NCBI GenBank assembly: GCA_015680685.1
Contig: MNCI01002981.1
Location: 322,061-386,060 of the forward strand
Direction: 5' to 3'
Length of the DNA stretch: 64,000 nucleotides
From: Gnetum montanum
Lineage: Eukaryota > Streptophyta > Gnetopsida > Gnetales > Gnetaceae
In this document: positions 46,461 to 57,699 of the stretch, piece by piece
How positions within the stretch are numbered: the first letter of the stretch is position 1
How the letters are laid out: each line of letters begins with the position of its first letter
The notes under the pieces: generated by a model
What the model was told of the DNA's origin: nothing
Seen by the model: only the letters and a program-made list of their open reading frames with translations
The model's database searches: none
Position numbers and translations under genes: made by a program

Positions 46461-47500
46461 CCAAAAATGCCTCTTGACAATCACTAGTCCAAACAAATGG
46501 AACATTTTTTTCTAGAAGCATGTATAATGGCTTAGCAATTTTAGAAAAGTATTTTATAAACCTCATATAATACCCAACATGTCCTAGAAAAGATCAAAGT
46601 TTTTTTAGATTAGTTGGAGTTGGAAGTGTAGTTATGACCCTTACTTTGTGATCATCCATTCTTATCCCATTTTTAGAAATAACATGTCCTAGCACAATCC
46701 CCTTTGTAACCATCAAGTGACTCTTTTCCCAACGTAATTTTAAATTCTTATTAATACATGTATCTAAGACATTTTCAAGATGTTTCAAAGTTTCATCATA
46801 AGAGTTGTTGTAGACTGAAAAGTCATCCATAAAAACCTCAACAGAATCTTAAAACATATTAGAAAATATAGAGATCATGGCTCTTTGGAAAGTTGCTAGT
46901 GCATTACAAAGATCAAAAGGCATTCATTTATAGGAAAAAGTTCCATAGGGACACATGAAGGTTTTTTTTTGTTGGTATTTTGGGCAATAGCAACTTGATT
47001 GTAGCCACTAAATCCATCCAAAAAACAATAATATTCATGTCCTTCTAGCCTTTCTAAAATTTGGTCTATGTATGGTAATGGAAAATGATCTTTTTTTGAA
47101 TGATGATTTAGTCTCATATTAGCCACACAAACTCTCCATTTTCCATATTTTTTTAGGAACTATAGTAATGAGCTTGATCCATTCAGTATTAGCTATTGGG
47201 TAAATGATACCTTCTTTCCAATGTCTAGAAATTTTGTTCTTAATGATTTGTTTTAAAGCTGGATTGATTCTTCTTGGGGGAATTTGTACTGGTTTCATAT
47301 TGTCTTCAAGATAGATATGATGACAAATGTTGGATGAGATTCCTTGATGAAGATCCTCATAACTCCATGCAAATGCCTTTGATTTCTTATGCAAGACTTC
47401 TAATAATTGGCTCTCTTGTTCATTAGTATGTTGGAAATTTATTATTAATGGTTTGTTATAATCTAGGTAAGCATACTTAAGTGTAAGATCCAAGGAATCT
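46461..47500 (-). pseudogene. pol: Reverse transcriptase, element E
   Basis: The segment 47493-47119 carries AFAWSYEDLHQGIS, ICHHIYLED, INPALKQIIKNKI and GIIYPIANTEW. The next frames give KKDHFPLPYIDQILERL and YYCFLDGFSGYNQV (47090-46980). The active site FMDD is at 46822-46833, then IVLGHVISKNGI. Ordering is typical for the Athila branch. Broken by shifts. Confidence 0.85.
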
Positions 47501-47639
47501 TTTATTATAGGTTGAATGAGTTCTCCAATATTTCCTAAGCCTAAATTTAGGATTTTGTCAATGATATCTTGTAGTTGTTTAGTTGAGGGGGTCTAAGGTG
47601 GGTAGAGTGTAGATCATTTGATTTTCCTTTTAAGTTTGC

Positions 47640-47990
47640 CTCTTCTTTTACCTTATTATATATATATTTATTGTAAAGGTAAGGTTGGAAAAAGAGAGTT
47701 GAAGTTGCCTTGATCTACAATTAATTACTACTTCAGCTATTGCTAGCCAAGGTCTACCTAATATAATATGAAAACAATTAGGATCCTGTACTTCTAAAAC
47801 TACAAAATCAATTGGATATTGTCCTTTTTCCATCTCTATTATCAAGTACTCAATTATTCCTATTGGCTTAACATTTGATCTATCAGCCAAATATATTGTC
47901 ATATTTACCTTTCTAACATCCTCAACATTAAGTATTTTAGCCGTTTCAATAGGCATGATATTAATGTTGGCCCCTAAATCTAATAATGCA
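47640..47990 (-). pseudogene. Protease, element E
   Basis: A 102-residue open frame (47956-47648), with the Asp motif just upstream (LDLGANIN near 47985). It reads NMTIYLADRSNVKPIGII, FVVLEVQD and IILGRPWLA, an Athila-type retropepsin. Confidence 0.8.
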
Positions 47991-47999
47991 TTTTTAATT

Positions 48000-49830
48000 A
48001 CTAGGCCATTTATTTTAATAGGGATTGTGGGTATTCCTGGGTCTTGGTACTTGGGAATCTCATGACATTGTATGAGTTAAAAAGATTATCTACCAAATAA
48101 ACATATTTAGGAATTTTTTCTTTCCTTTTCTTAGTACATAATTCTCTTAAGTACTTAGCATAAAGAGGCATATCTTTCACTGCTTGTTCCAAAGGAATAT
48201 GTAGGTATACTTTACTAAACATTTTTTCTAGATATGCTTTAGTCATGAAATCTTCTTGTAACCTCTTTGAAAAAGGAGGTGAAGCTAATTATTTGAAGGG
48301 TAGTAGTTGGTCACACTTTCTATTTTGTTGAGACTCCTCATTTATTTGTGGTTGTACTTCTTCTTGTGTCCCTACTTCTTAAAATCTCACATTCTTTTGA
48401 TGTCTTGGTTCAATTGTCTTGCCACTCCTTGTCGTAATGAAATGTAATTGTTCTTTCCCTTTTCCTTGAGATATGGGGTTAGGTTCATGTTGGGATGGCA
48501 ACTCATTCTTGGTTAAGTCTTGAAATCTTCTTCTAGTCTCACTCATAAATTATCTGCTTTCTTCTGTAAAGGAGGTGAGGCTTTAGGTGAGTTTATCTAA
48601 ATGTTCATTAGTTGGAATCTTCAATAGCCTAAAATTACTTTGAGGATACTGTTGTGGGTAAAATGATCTTCAAGGAAAGTTCATTGTTGGTTGGATCTTG
48701 TATTGTTGGAAAGCCTTCACTAACTCTTGCATTTTCTCTTAATAATAATGTAGGGTTGAACAGGTTATTTGGTCATGTTTGGGGTTTCCACAAATGTTGC
48801 ATATTTCATTGTGAATTACATGAGCCTATTTCTTAATCAATTGTGTCAATTTGTCTACCTTCTTATTTAATTGTTCTATTTGTTGGGTTATGCCTTGCCT
48901 GATGTTGGGTTTTGGCCAACATTTTCTTTGATCAACTAATGAGTCTATGGTTGTCCAACCATCTTCATGTGTCGCATTTGAAATATTCCCCCCACATGCA
49001 AAGTCAAAATTTTTCCTATAATAAGGTAGTAAGCCTTCAATAAATATCTAAATTAATTAATGAGCTGGGGCGCCATGGTTTATGGTTTTTAAGCACAATC
49101 CTTTAAATCTATCAAAGGTGATTTCATAGTCTTCATCTTCATGTTGCATGAAACTCATTAATTGTTTTCTTAATGAGTACAAGCTATCACTGGAAAGGAA
49201 TCTTTGTAGGAAAGCATTCTTAAATTCATCCCATGAACTAATTTGTGTTCTAAGGGTTTGTAGCCAAAAATCAGCTTTGTCTTTTAGGGTTGATTTGAAA
49301 GCAATCATCTTAGTCCTATCCCCATTTTGAGGTGCTAACATAGCCAGTGTTGTTTCAAATTCTTGTATGTGGGTAACTAGATTCTCATCGTTTGTCCCCT
49401 TGAACATAGGTAAAAGGTGAATGTTCGTAACTTCTACATCTCTTCCTTGTGGAAAGACCAATGATCCTTGAGGTATAATATATGTTCTCTAGTTTAATAA
49501 TTCTTCAAGTGTTTGTCTAGGGTAGGTTTGACCAATTGTAACATTGGAACTCAAACTACCAAAGGAGAAAGGTAGGGAACCTATGGAAAATGGGGGAGGT
49601 GTATATTGTGAAGATGATCCCATTGTATATGTAGAAGTTACTATTGGGGTTACTATAGGACTTGGCATAAACATAGAGATTGGTGGTGGAGTTTGGAAAG
49701 TTCTTATTGGTTGAGTTATTCCTCCAATTGTGGTCGCAAATGTTGATATTGGGGTAGTATTTTGAGATCCTACTCTTGTAGTTGAATTCATGGCTAGTAT
49801 TAAAATGGTTGGGGTATCAAATAGAGGATT
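48000..49830 (-). pseudogene. gag: gag, element E
   Basis: A Pro/Ser/Thr-rich N-terminus (frame to 49489) is followed by a clean 134-residue capsid core (49461-49057: MIAFKSTLKDKADFWLQTL, SSWDEFKNAFLQRF, YEITFDRFKGLCLK). A canonical CX2CX4HX4C zinc knuckle (C-NI-C-GNPK-H-DQIT-C) lies at 48801-48760, then basic linker and C-terminal segments to 48000 (VYLHIPLEQAVKDMP). It is the best-preserved capsid domain in the window. Confidence 0.85.
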
Positions 49831-49859
49831 AACTAATATGAAAAAAATCAAAACTTGAT

Positions 49860-50290
49860 TGTATTGATTCCTCTTTGTTTTGTCTCTTATTAACCTTTGT
49901 GTGTTTATAAAGGCTAAGAGTGTTTCTCTGGGATTGAATATGTGTTGGTTTCCTTGGTTGCTTAATTGGTTTCATTTAACAAGAATACTCTTTGGTGGCA
50001 CATTCATGGGCTACCATTCCTAAGATTTTACAAATACATTTCATAACTCCTATGATCACAACTTTGATTGCAACTTTTTTGATGGTTTCAGCTAGTTGTG
50101 CAAGAAGAGGAATTTCTTCTTGGAATTTTTCTTTTCTTTTAGATTTTTTAAAGTTGGAAAAACATGTAAAAGAAACCATGTCTTAATTTACTCAACTGAA
50201 AAACATAAAGTAAATTGAAATGAAATGCTTCTAAAAAATAAGAAATTTGAACATAGAGAACCTTTGATGAAGATTAACTTTGTCGACCTC
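49860..50290 (-). other. Leader region of element E
   Basis: Between the PBS and gag. A 67-residue minus frame (50179-49976) has no recognised motif; I would not call it a gene. Confidence 0.5.
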
Positions 50291-50309
50291 CCCAACAATG
50301 GCACCAAAT
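50291..50309 (-). promoter_or_regulatory. Primer-binding site, element E
   Basis: On the minus strand TTTGGTGCCATTGTTGGG is next to the LTR end, the same tRNA-Arg type as the other elements. Confidence 0.82.
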
Positions 50310-51236
50310 TGACGAGCCAAGAAAAATTTAGTGTTGGATACTAATAATCTTTATCTTCATTTTTTTCATTGCATAAATTATCATCTCATCTGTGATTAAC
50401 CTACAAGTCATATCCTCTAGAGGAACAGTTCCAAAGTTAAAAAATCATCAAGACAATAAATGGTTAGAATTGAATCCAAACAAATTCTACACTTATGCCT
50501 ATCACTCATAAGTAAAATTATGAACCTTTATGCTAACTTTTAATCACAAGTTCAAGAATAAATATTTGTAATTAAATAAAATTAGAGTCAAAGTTACAAG
50601 CATAGATGATAATGAGAATTACAAGGAAGACTTCACTTAAATTGTGATTATACCTTGTTGTTTGGACAATGCAGCAACCTTAATAGCCCAACATTAGACT
50701 CTAATGGTTTATGGCTACCATAAGGTTTCAACAAATTCTCACTTAATAATTCCTCAATGAAATTAGCCTTCAACTTAACATGGTTTTCACTTGGGGATCA
50801 ATTCTAGACTTTCTCTTTTAATGTATAAATATTTCTCTCTCTCTTTATCTATCCATCCTATTTGAATCTTGGGCATGCATTTATACTCTAAGGATATCTA
50901 AAATGAAATATGGGATAATCAATCCTTATCACAGGCTTCGATGTTAATCAATATTTACTTTTTTGATTTCTATTATAGCCTTGATCTCCTGCAATCACTG
51001 CCACAAGTCACTTATCATTGTTTTGATTGATATACAAATTTTCTCCTCCTAGTCAATCCATGATATCAATCCTTATCGCTGTAGCAATTACCAAAAATAA
51101 TTAAAATAAACATCAATAGCTCATATTGATTTAGATAGCAAAAATTGATGATTTTTGATATGTTATGTGACAAAAAGAAAAAGAAAAATACTTTATCCAT
51201 TACTATGTAACATGAAATATTTTATAGTGTTCAACA
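50310..51236 (-). repeat. 5' LTR of element E
   Basis: The LTR is 927 bp; on the minus strand it starts TGTTGAACAC and ends CTCGTCA. A TATA-like GTATAAATG is at 50886-50878. It lacks the AATAAA/CTTTATT arrangement of the other LTRs. Confidence 0.87.
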
Positions 51237-51249
51237 ATCGGTAAGAAGG

Positions 51250-51874
51250 TGATGAGTGGTGAGGTACCCCTATGCTCAACCATACGAATACAAGTGTTTC
51301 ACGCATGATCTGGTCGAATTCCAAGGACTAAGTGCCTATGCACCTTTGTGGAACAAGGATGGGTTGGTTGATCATTGTCTTCCCAAACTTACTTATATGT
51401 CATGATTGTATGGTTAAGTAAGCTTAAGGTATATGATTTTTCTAGCTTTTATGTTTTTATGTCCTGCTGCAAGGATGAATTGAAGAGCTCATCTTTATTG
51501 CCATACATAAGGTGTGCTCAAGTACAAAATGCTCAAATAAAGATCTATCCACACTTAGACCTCTTGCTACGGGCACTTGGAAAATACTCTAACTATAAGA
51601 GTTTCGCTACTTGACTGCTACAAGACTCTTTTCCCTAGACTTCCTCTTGACTCCTAAATTACTCCCTATTGTGCACCTGAGCATTGTATATATAGGTCCA
51701 AAAATAACTCAAGAATAACCACTTTAATAATAACCACTCTAATAATTAGAGTAACTCCTTTAATAATAACCATTCTAATAATTAGAGAAACTGCTTTAAT
51801 AATAACCACTCTAATAATTAGAGTAATCACTTTAATAATAACCACTTTAATTATTAGAGTAATCGCTCTCATCA
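51250..51874 (-). repeat. 3' LTR of element F (internally deleted)
   Basis: The LTR is 625 bp. Relative to the 5' LTR about 350 bp is missing at 51475 (between copies of TGC). The minisatellite (51716-51870) and the AATAAAG/CTTTATT pair (minus; plus positions 51493-51499 and 51536-51542) are kept. Confidence 0.87.
51716..51870. repeat. TAATAATTAGAG minisatellite in F 3' LTR
   Basis: Tandem units of about 30-36 bp built on TCTAATAATTAGAG-like near-palindromes and TAATAATAACCA, at the outer end of U3. Confidence 0.88.
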
Positions 51875-51884
51875 TACTCCCACA
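51875..51884 (-). promoter_or_regulatory. Polypurine tract, element F
   Basis: On the minus strand TGTGGGAGTA precedes TGATGAGAGC of the LTR. Upstream is the conserved TTGAGGACAAGTTTTCATTTAG. Confidence 0.78.
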
Positions 51885-53810
51885 ACTAAATGAAAACTTG
51901 TCCTCAAGTTCCTTACAAAATATTGGGAAGGTATGGCATTATTGACTAATTGACAACTGACGGTGGAATGGGATGACAGACTTAATGTGCCTAGTGATGG
52001 ATCAATAAGCATATTACAACATTGTGGTGAACACTCATATATAAATGACATCCAAGCCTTTATTTGATAGCTTGTAGAGAAAGAGAGAGAAAGAAAATGA
52101 AGCATGTTGCCACCAAGGTTAAGATTGCGTCTTCCATTATTTATCCATAGGCACGCCACCACACTTGCTCCTTTCATAAATGCTCCAGTTCCGGTCCATC
52201 TTGAGTGCTTCCTCCAAGCCCAATCAATTGTTTCTATGATGTCATCTACACACACAACACAGTCACAAATGAGCAAGGATAGATAATCCACAATGTGGTT
52301 GATACCTTGCCTCGATATGAAATGCATTGGTTGAGTTGTGGTTATGGTAGAAACTGATTCAGAGATTTATCATTGGCAACTACACAAGGTGTACGGGTTA
52401 GGAATTAGTAAAATGGAAAAAATTAAACAATTTTGTGCTAGGGCCCCCACGACTAAGAGTGAACCTTTGGTAGCTATAAGATGGAAAAATATGAGGAACA
52501 AGAAATATGGAAAAAAATAATGGAAACGCCAATAAAATAGATGTCATGGATGGGGATGAAACAAGAGATGATTGATTATAGGAAATGTTTAAGAAAAAGA
52601 ACTTAACAATTGCACCAAAAAGGAATGCCTGTGGGTCCTTCCCAAAGTAGACTCATGCCTTTTATGCTTTGAAAAACCCACAAACCAAAGAGTTCGTAGG
52701 CTCTAGGAATGTCATTTGGAAGGAAGAGTTAAAAACTTACCCACAAGAATTCACTAAAAAAAAAAATGCATCAACCCAGAAATGGACTAATGATAAAACT
52801 GGCAATGAGGTGGAAAATGGGAAGAAAGATGGAGAGGAGAGAATGGAATGGAATCCCAAGAATAAGGTTGTGTAAAGTACCTTGTGTATTTCATGGTTAA
52901 GATAACTGAGTAGAACTCATCCCAAATCTAGACTCAAATCAACCACATTCAGTGACCTCGCATTAATACACTTGGCCAATCCATCCTCTCGAAGCAACAA
53001 GAATGCTTTCACAAAGAGTTACCACTGTTCTAAGGAGAGTGAGATGGAGAAGTAGGAAGCAAGAAAGGGCCTTAATTAGAGGGAACCTTTAGGCATGGAT
53101 AACATGTCTTTCCAATTCCATAACCAGTGCTTATAGCCCATATTGCTTTATTATGTTTAAGGGGTATGCTTTGAATTCTCACTTTTGTTTTTTTCTTCTC
53201 TTTTCTATTTTTTTCTTTTTTTTTTTGCGTGAGAACCACACCATGCAAAGACTTATTTTTATTCACTCAGCTTCCTGATTTTTGAATAATGTCATAATGG
53301 TGAAAAATCCTAAGAAAAAGGATCCAAGAACCCATGAGAATGGGCAACACAAATGCATTGAATCCCCTTAAAGTCACATCCTTTTCATCCTTGGTTTAAG
53401 AAATACCTAGCCGTCAATTCATTAAGAGTTTACTTAGAAAAAAGGGATTGTACAATTCCAAGCCAAAGGAGACCATAGAGTTGTATGGATGAGTGGACGG
53501 CGTGGACTCATTACCTGTTTTATGAAAAGAACCATACCTTAATATCAGCATCATAATTCAAAGGTAAAAGCCAAACATTAGCAATCAATATGATATAATT
53601 CAATCCACCATCATGAGCACTTATTAGATGATGAATATAAGTAAATCAAGCAAATAAAGAAATAGTAAAAACATGAATGATGGTGTAAAACAAAAATAAG
53701 AAAAGTTGAAAGAATGTGTAAAACAAAAATATGTGAAACAAAAATGTGCAAAACAAAAATGTGTAAAATAAAAATTCGAAAAGAACTGAGGACCTAGAAT
53801 GGTTAACATA
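51885..53810 (-). other. 3' untranslated region of element F
   Basis: No gene. It carries the A-loop hairpin (53250-53169), the AAGGACCCACAGGCAT block (near 52632) and T-rich (minus) sequence by the end of pol. Confidence 0.68.
53169..53250 (-). other. 3'-UTR A-loop hairpin, element F
   Basis: Minus strand: CTTTG (53250-53246), then an 8-nt CATGGTGT bulge, then GGTTCTCAC (53237-53229). A roughly 45-nt A-rich loop follows, then GTGAGAATT (53182-53174) and CAAAG (53173-53169). All nine inner positions pair, including two G-U. Confidence 0.7.
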
Positions 53811-53819
53811 GGTAGCCAT

Positions 53820-55110
53820 CTCCCTCACGATTGAGTTGGAAGGAGGAGATCCAAAATAGTGAGCAAGGTTGTTCACTAACATAGGGAGCATGTGTACTAG
53901 CTATACTAAGCTCATGAAAAGGTTTTGTTTGTTGCACGTTGACCAACAGTTTCTTATTTGGGCTCTTAGGTTTGTATATTGTGATGGCCCCTAAAGGAAA
54001 AGTTGCATAAATAATATAAGGTCCTTCCCATAGTGTTTGAAATTTAGTACGTTGTGGCACATGTGTAGGATTCTAATAGAGAACCTTATCTCCTGGTTGA
54101 TATTTAACTTTCCTAATTCTTAGGTCATGATGTTGTTTATTGAAGGCTTTGTGCAATTCGTTAGATGATAGGGTAGCTAATCGATTTTCATCTAGCAAGT
54201 TAAGGATTACTAAACATTGTTTCTATGCTAGATCAAGGTCAAGGTTGAGGTCACATGCTATGGATACTGTATAGAGCTTAGTTTGAATGGGAACTCATAG
54301 GGAGAGTAGCCTATAGAGATTTTCCATGTGGAGCGGTATGCCCGAAGAGCATCATTCAGTTTAGTGCTCTAGTCTCGCCTAAACTTGCTAATGGTTCTTG
54401 TCAATATTTTTATAATATCCTTATTGGTGACTTCTGCTTAACTGTTTACTTGGGGGTGGCATGGTGTAGTCAATTTATGCTCAACCCCTAAGCGTTGCAT
54501 TAATTTTTGAAAAGTTGCACCTGTGAAGTATGTACCATTGTCTGAAATAAATGCATGTGGCACACCAAACTTGTTTATGATTTGTTGTTGAACAAATCAT
54601 GTAGCTGTAGATGATGTACAATCTTTAATAGTAGCTGCTTCGGCCCATTTTGTTAGGTAATCAATGACAACAATAATATAAGCTTTTCCATTGGACATTG
54701 GTGTAATCAGCCCCATAAAATCAATTCCCCAAATGTTGAAGGGTTCTAACGGTTGAATCCATTGTTGCAGATCCTCCATTCTAGTAGTCATTCCCCCATC
54801 ATGTTGACAGTGCTCACAAGGTTCGACGAAACTATGGGCATCTTGAAATAATGTAGGCCAATAATATCCTGCAAGTAAGATCTTGATGGCCGTTTGTCTC
54901 CTAGTGTAATGACCCCCACAAGGACCCTCATGAGCATCTTGGAGAACTCATAGTTGCTATATATCAAGAACACACCATCGAACTAAGCCATCAGGACATA
55001 GTTTGTAAAGTTGCCCATTGATTTCTATAAAGTACTTGCCTTGGTGAAGAAACTGTTGTTTCTTCTTAAGGTTTAACTCTTGTGGTGTTTGTTGGGTGAG
55101 GAGATAGGTA
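53820..55110 (-). pseudogene. pol: Integrase, element F
   Basis: All three catalytic acids are kept: Asp 54722-54720 (GIDFMG), Asp 54542-54540 (SDNG) and Glu 54434-54432 (AEVTNKD), the last two 35 residues apart. The zinc-binding HHCC part is at 55020-54790. The C-terminal frame 54060-53803 reads FQTLWEGPYIIYATFPLGAI and SLFWISSFQL. Interrupted by several stops. Confidence 0.85.
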
Positions 55111-55199
55111 AGCATGCTACTATATCAGTTTGTCTTCATGGGTGATTGATTATTCACTACACCAACAAAGAGGAATTCATAAGGGAAATGATTAGAAAT

Positions 55200-55720
55200 G
55201 AGATACTCATCCTCTTTGTTGTCCCATCACACCTAAGATAAATGATCAACAACTACATTCTTGGTGCCCTTGTGATCGATCATCGTTAAATTGAACTCTT
55301 GTAAGATTACAAGCCATTGTATGATACGAGGTCTTACCATTGGCTTATTCATGAGGAACCAAATTGCACTATGATCTGTATGTATATATACTTTATATTC
55401 CAATATATAGTGTTTAAACTTTTCTAGTGCAAACACTACAACCATTAATTCTTTCTCTATGGTAGTGTAGTTAAGTTGTGCACCAACGATACTTCTACTT
55501 GCACAATCGATCTAATAAGGATGCTTCTGGTCATCTAACTGTGTAAGTACGACTCCTAAAGCATAGTTGGACACATTAGTCATGATATGGAATGGTTTGG
55601 ACCAGTCAGGAGATTGTAGAATGGGTGTTTCTACTAGCTTCTGTTTCAGAGTTTGGAAAGCTAATTCACATTCCTTGGTCCACTTGAAAGGTATGCCCTT
55701 TTTCATTAATTTTACCAATG
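55200..55720 (-). pseudogene. pol: RNase H, element F
   Basis: The segment 55718-55512 covers the RT connection and the RNase H start (ILQSPDWSKPFHIMTNVSNY, GVVLTQLDDQKHPY). The segment 55445-55233 covers VVVFALEKFKHYILEY, TDHSAIWFLMNKP and NVVVDHLS. The TDHSA motif is intact. Confidence 0.82.
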
Positions 55721-56800
55721 GTTTGACAACCTTTGAAAAGTTCTCAGTAAATCTCCTATAGTAGCCAGTATGTCCAAGGAATGACTGAATATCTTTGATA
55801 GTTTATGGTTGATGGGTAATTCCTTGGATAATTTGGATTTTCTCGGGGTTTACCTCTATCCTTGTGTGTGAGATTTTGTGCCCTAGTACTATGCCTTCTT
55901 TGACCATCAAATGGCTTTTCTGCCAGTTGAGCCTCAAATTGGTTTCTACACATATTTTTAACACTTTTTCTAACTGGTCCAAGGCTTGATCAAAGTTTTC
56001 TCCCTAAGTGGAGAAGTCATCCATAAAGACCTCCATGCCATTCCCTATCTATTGTTGGAATATGCTTAGAACTAGTCGTTGAAATGTTGTAGGGGCATTG
56101 CACAAGCCAAATGACATCTGTTTGTATGTGAACATTCCCTAAGGACTGGTGAACATAGTCTTGGCTTGGTCTTTTGGGGCTATTTGTATTTGGTTATATA
56201 TGCTATATCCATCTAGAAAATTGTAATAGCGATGCCTTGCAATGGTGTCTAAGACTTGGTTGACAAATGATAATGAAAAGTGATCTTTGAATGTTGCCAT
56301 ATTTAGTAGCCTGAAATCTATGCACACCCTCCATTTGCCTCCCTTTTTAGGCACAATAACTAAGGGGCTAACCCATTCGCTATCAGCAATGGGGTATATG
56401 AATCTAGCCTTGAGAAGCTGTTTGATTTCTTGCTTAACTACTTGCTTTAGCTTAGGGTTTAATCGCCTTTGCGATTGTCTTCAAGGCTTCATGGAGAGGT
56501 TAGTGTAAATTCTATGTTGGCTTATCCTAGGATCTATTCCAATTAATTTGGGATATGACCAAGCAAAGGCTTCCAACCATTTATTTATTACCTTCAGTAG
56601 TTTTTCTTTCTATTGAGGAGCAAGCTTAGCATTGATAATTACTGGTTTTCTATTTTTAAGGAACATGTATTCCATATCGATGGGTAATGGTTTTAGCTTG
56701 AGGGGATCTTGTTTAAATTTCTTAGGGATTTCCAACTTCCCCCAGTTGATATTTTCAAGGTTAAGACTTTGAAGTTGGTGGTGGACTTACTCTAATGCGT
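55721..56800 (-). pseudogene. pol: Reverse transcriptase, element F
   Basis: A 71-residue open piece (56354-56139: KWRVCIDFRLLN, FLDGYSIYNQIQIAPKDQAK), FMDD at 56027-56016, then HKISHTRIEV and GYYRRFTENFSK-type thumb. The Gln codons that are TAG in B, C and D are CAA here. A TAG at 56140-56138 replaces the Trp of the SPWG motif, as in B and C. Confidence 0.85.
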
Positions 56801-56889
56801 CTATGCTATCGATGTAAGCACAAGTCAAACTCTCAATTGGTTCCATGCATATGAGTGAATTACTTTCTTGATTAGCCATCAACCATTGG

Positions 56890-57650
56890 GTGTCTTCCTA
56901 TTGTGTGGCTAGTACATATAGGCATCTTTGTATGTTGATCACTTGTGCACACTGATTACATGCAGGCAATGTCAAACTTTGTACAAACCATGACCTCTGC
57001 ATGCAATTACACCCTATGTCACTGTATGCGATGCACGGAACTTTCTTCTTCTCAATCTTTCTCAAGGTATCTTCCTTTGATATTTCTAGGGAAAGATTGC
57101 AGATTCCTAGGTGTGCATCGATGGTGCTTAGCCATGCTCTTCCCATTATGATTGGGAAGTCCCCCTTCCTTTTGTTCACCTAAATCACTAGGAAGTCAGC
57201 TGGGTACGACCATTCACAAATAGTGGTAACAATGTCTTCTGCCAGTCCCGATGGGACAATGATGGACTGGTCGGCCAACTCTAGATAGATGTTGCTATTT
57301 TTCAATGGAGGCAGGTTCTAGAACTTGTACATTTCTTGAGAACTTAAGTTGACACTGGAACCTAAATCCAAAAGAGCCTTGCATGGCACATTTCCAATGA
57401 TTTGTAAGTATATTAGAGGACTCCCAAGATTAGAGAATTTCCTAGGAAGATGGCCAGCTTTGATCCAATCGGTGACAACATGTGTTAGCATAACCGTATG
57501 CATTGAGTGCGGTGATTGGGTTGAAGGGGGCTCTAATGTTTTGATTAATATTGAGGCATCTAAGGAATTAGCCACTTGTGATTGTAAGCACTTGGTTGAT
57601 CTGTTGGTTCTAAAGAAGGTCTTTTCTTCATGTGGTTGTTGGAACAAATA
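56890..57650 (-). pseudogene. Protease, element F
   Basis: The frame 57647-57318 includes VVTDWIKAGHLPRKF and ends at LLDLGSSVNLSSQEMY with the catalytic Asp. The segment 57179-56898 carries IIMGRAWLSTIDAHLGI and the pre-RT linker INIQRCLYVLATQ. One stop separates the halves. Confidence 0.82.
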
Positions 57651-57699
57651 GTAGGTTGAGAGTTAACAACCCTTGTGACATTACGTTGCTGCGGTTGGG

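Larger units (their letters stand above)
32601..51236 (-). mobile_element. Element E: Athila-like Ty3/gypsy element, minus strand, nested in D gag, split by G
   Basis: Read on the minus strand: 5' LTR 51236-50310, PBS, gag, protease, RT, RNase H, integrase, long UTR, extra ORF (about 41970-40850), PPT 40710-40699, 3' LTR 40698-40691 plus 33568-32601. Flanks ATTGG (32596-32600) and ATCGG (51237-51241) form the target duplication. Gag, protease and LTRs are unlike those of B/C/D. Confidence 0.87.

Noticed and set aside
51716-51870. Possible CRISPR-like repeat array
   Set aside because: Units are contiguous, near-palindromic and lack unique spacers. They lie inside a plant LTR and recur in its partner LTR.
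52104-52875. Short plus-strand frames in 52.1-52.9 kb
   Set aside because: They lie antisense in F's 3' UTR, differ from the aligned region of G and show no motif.
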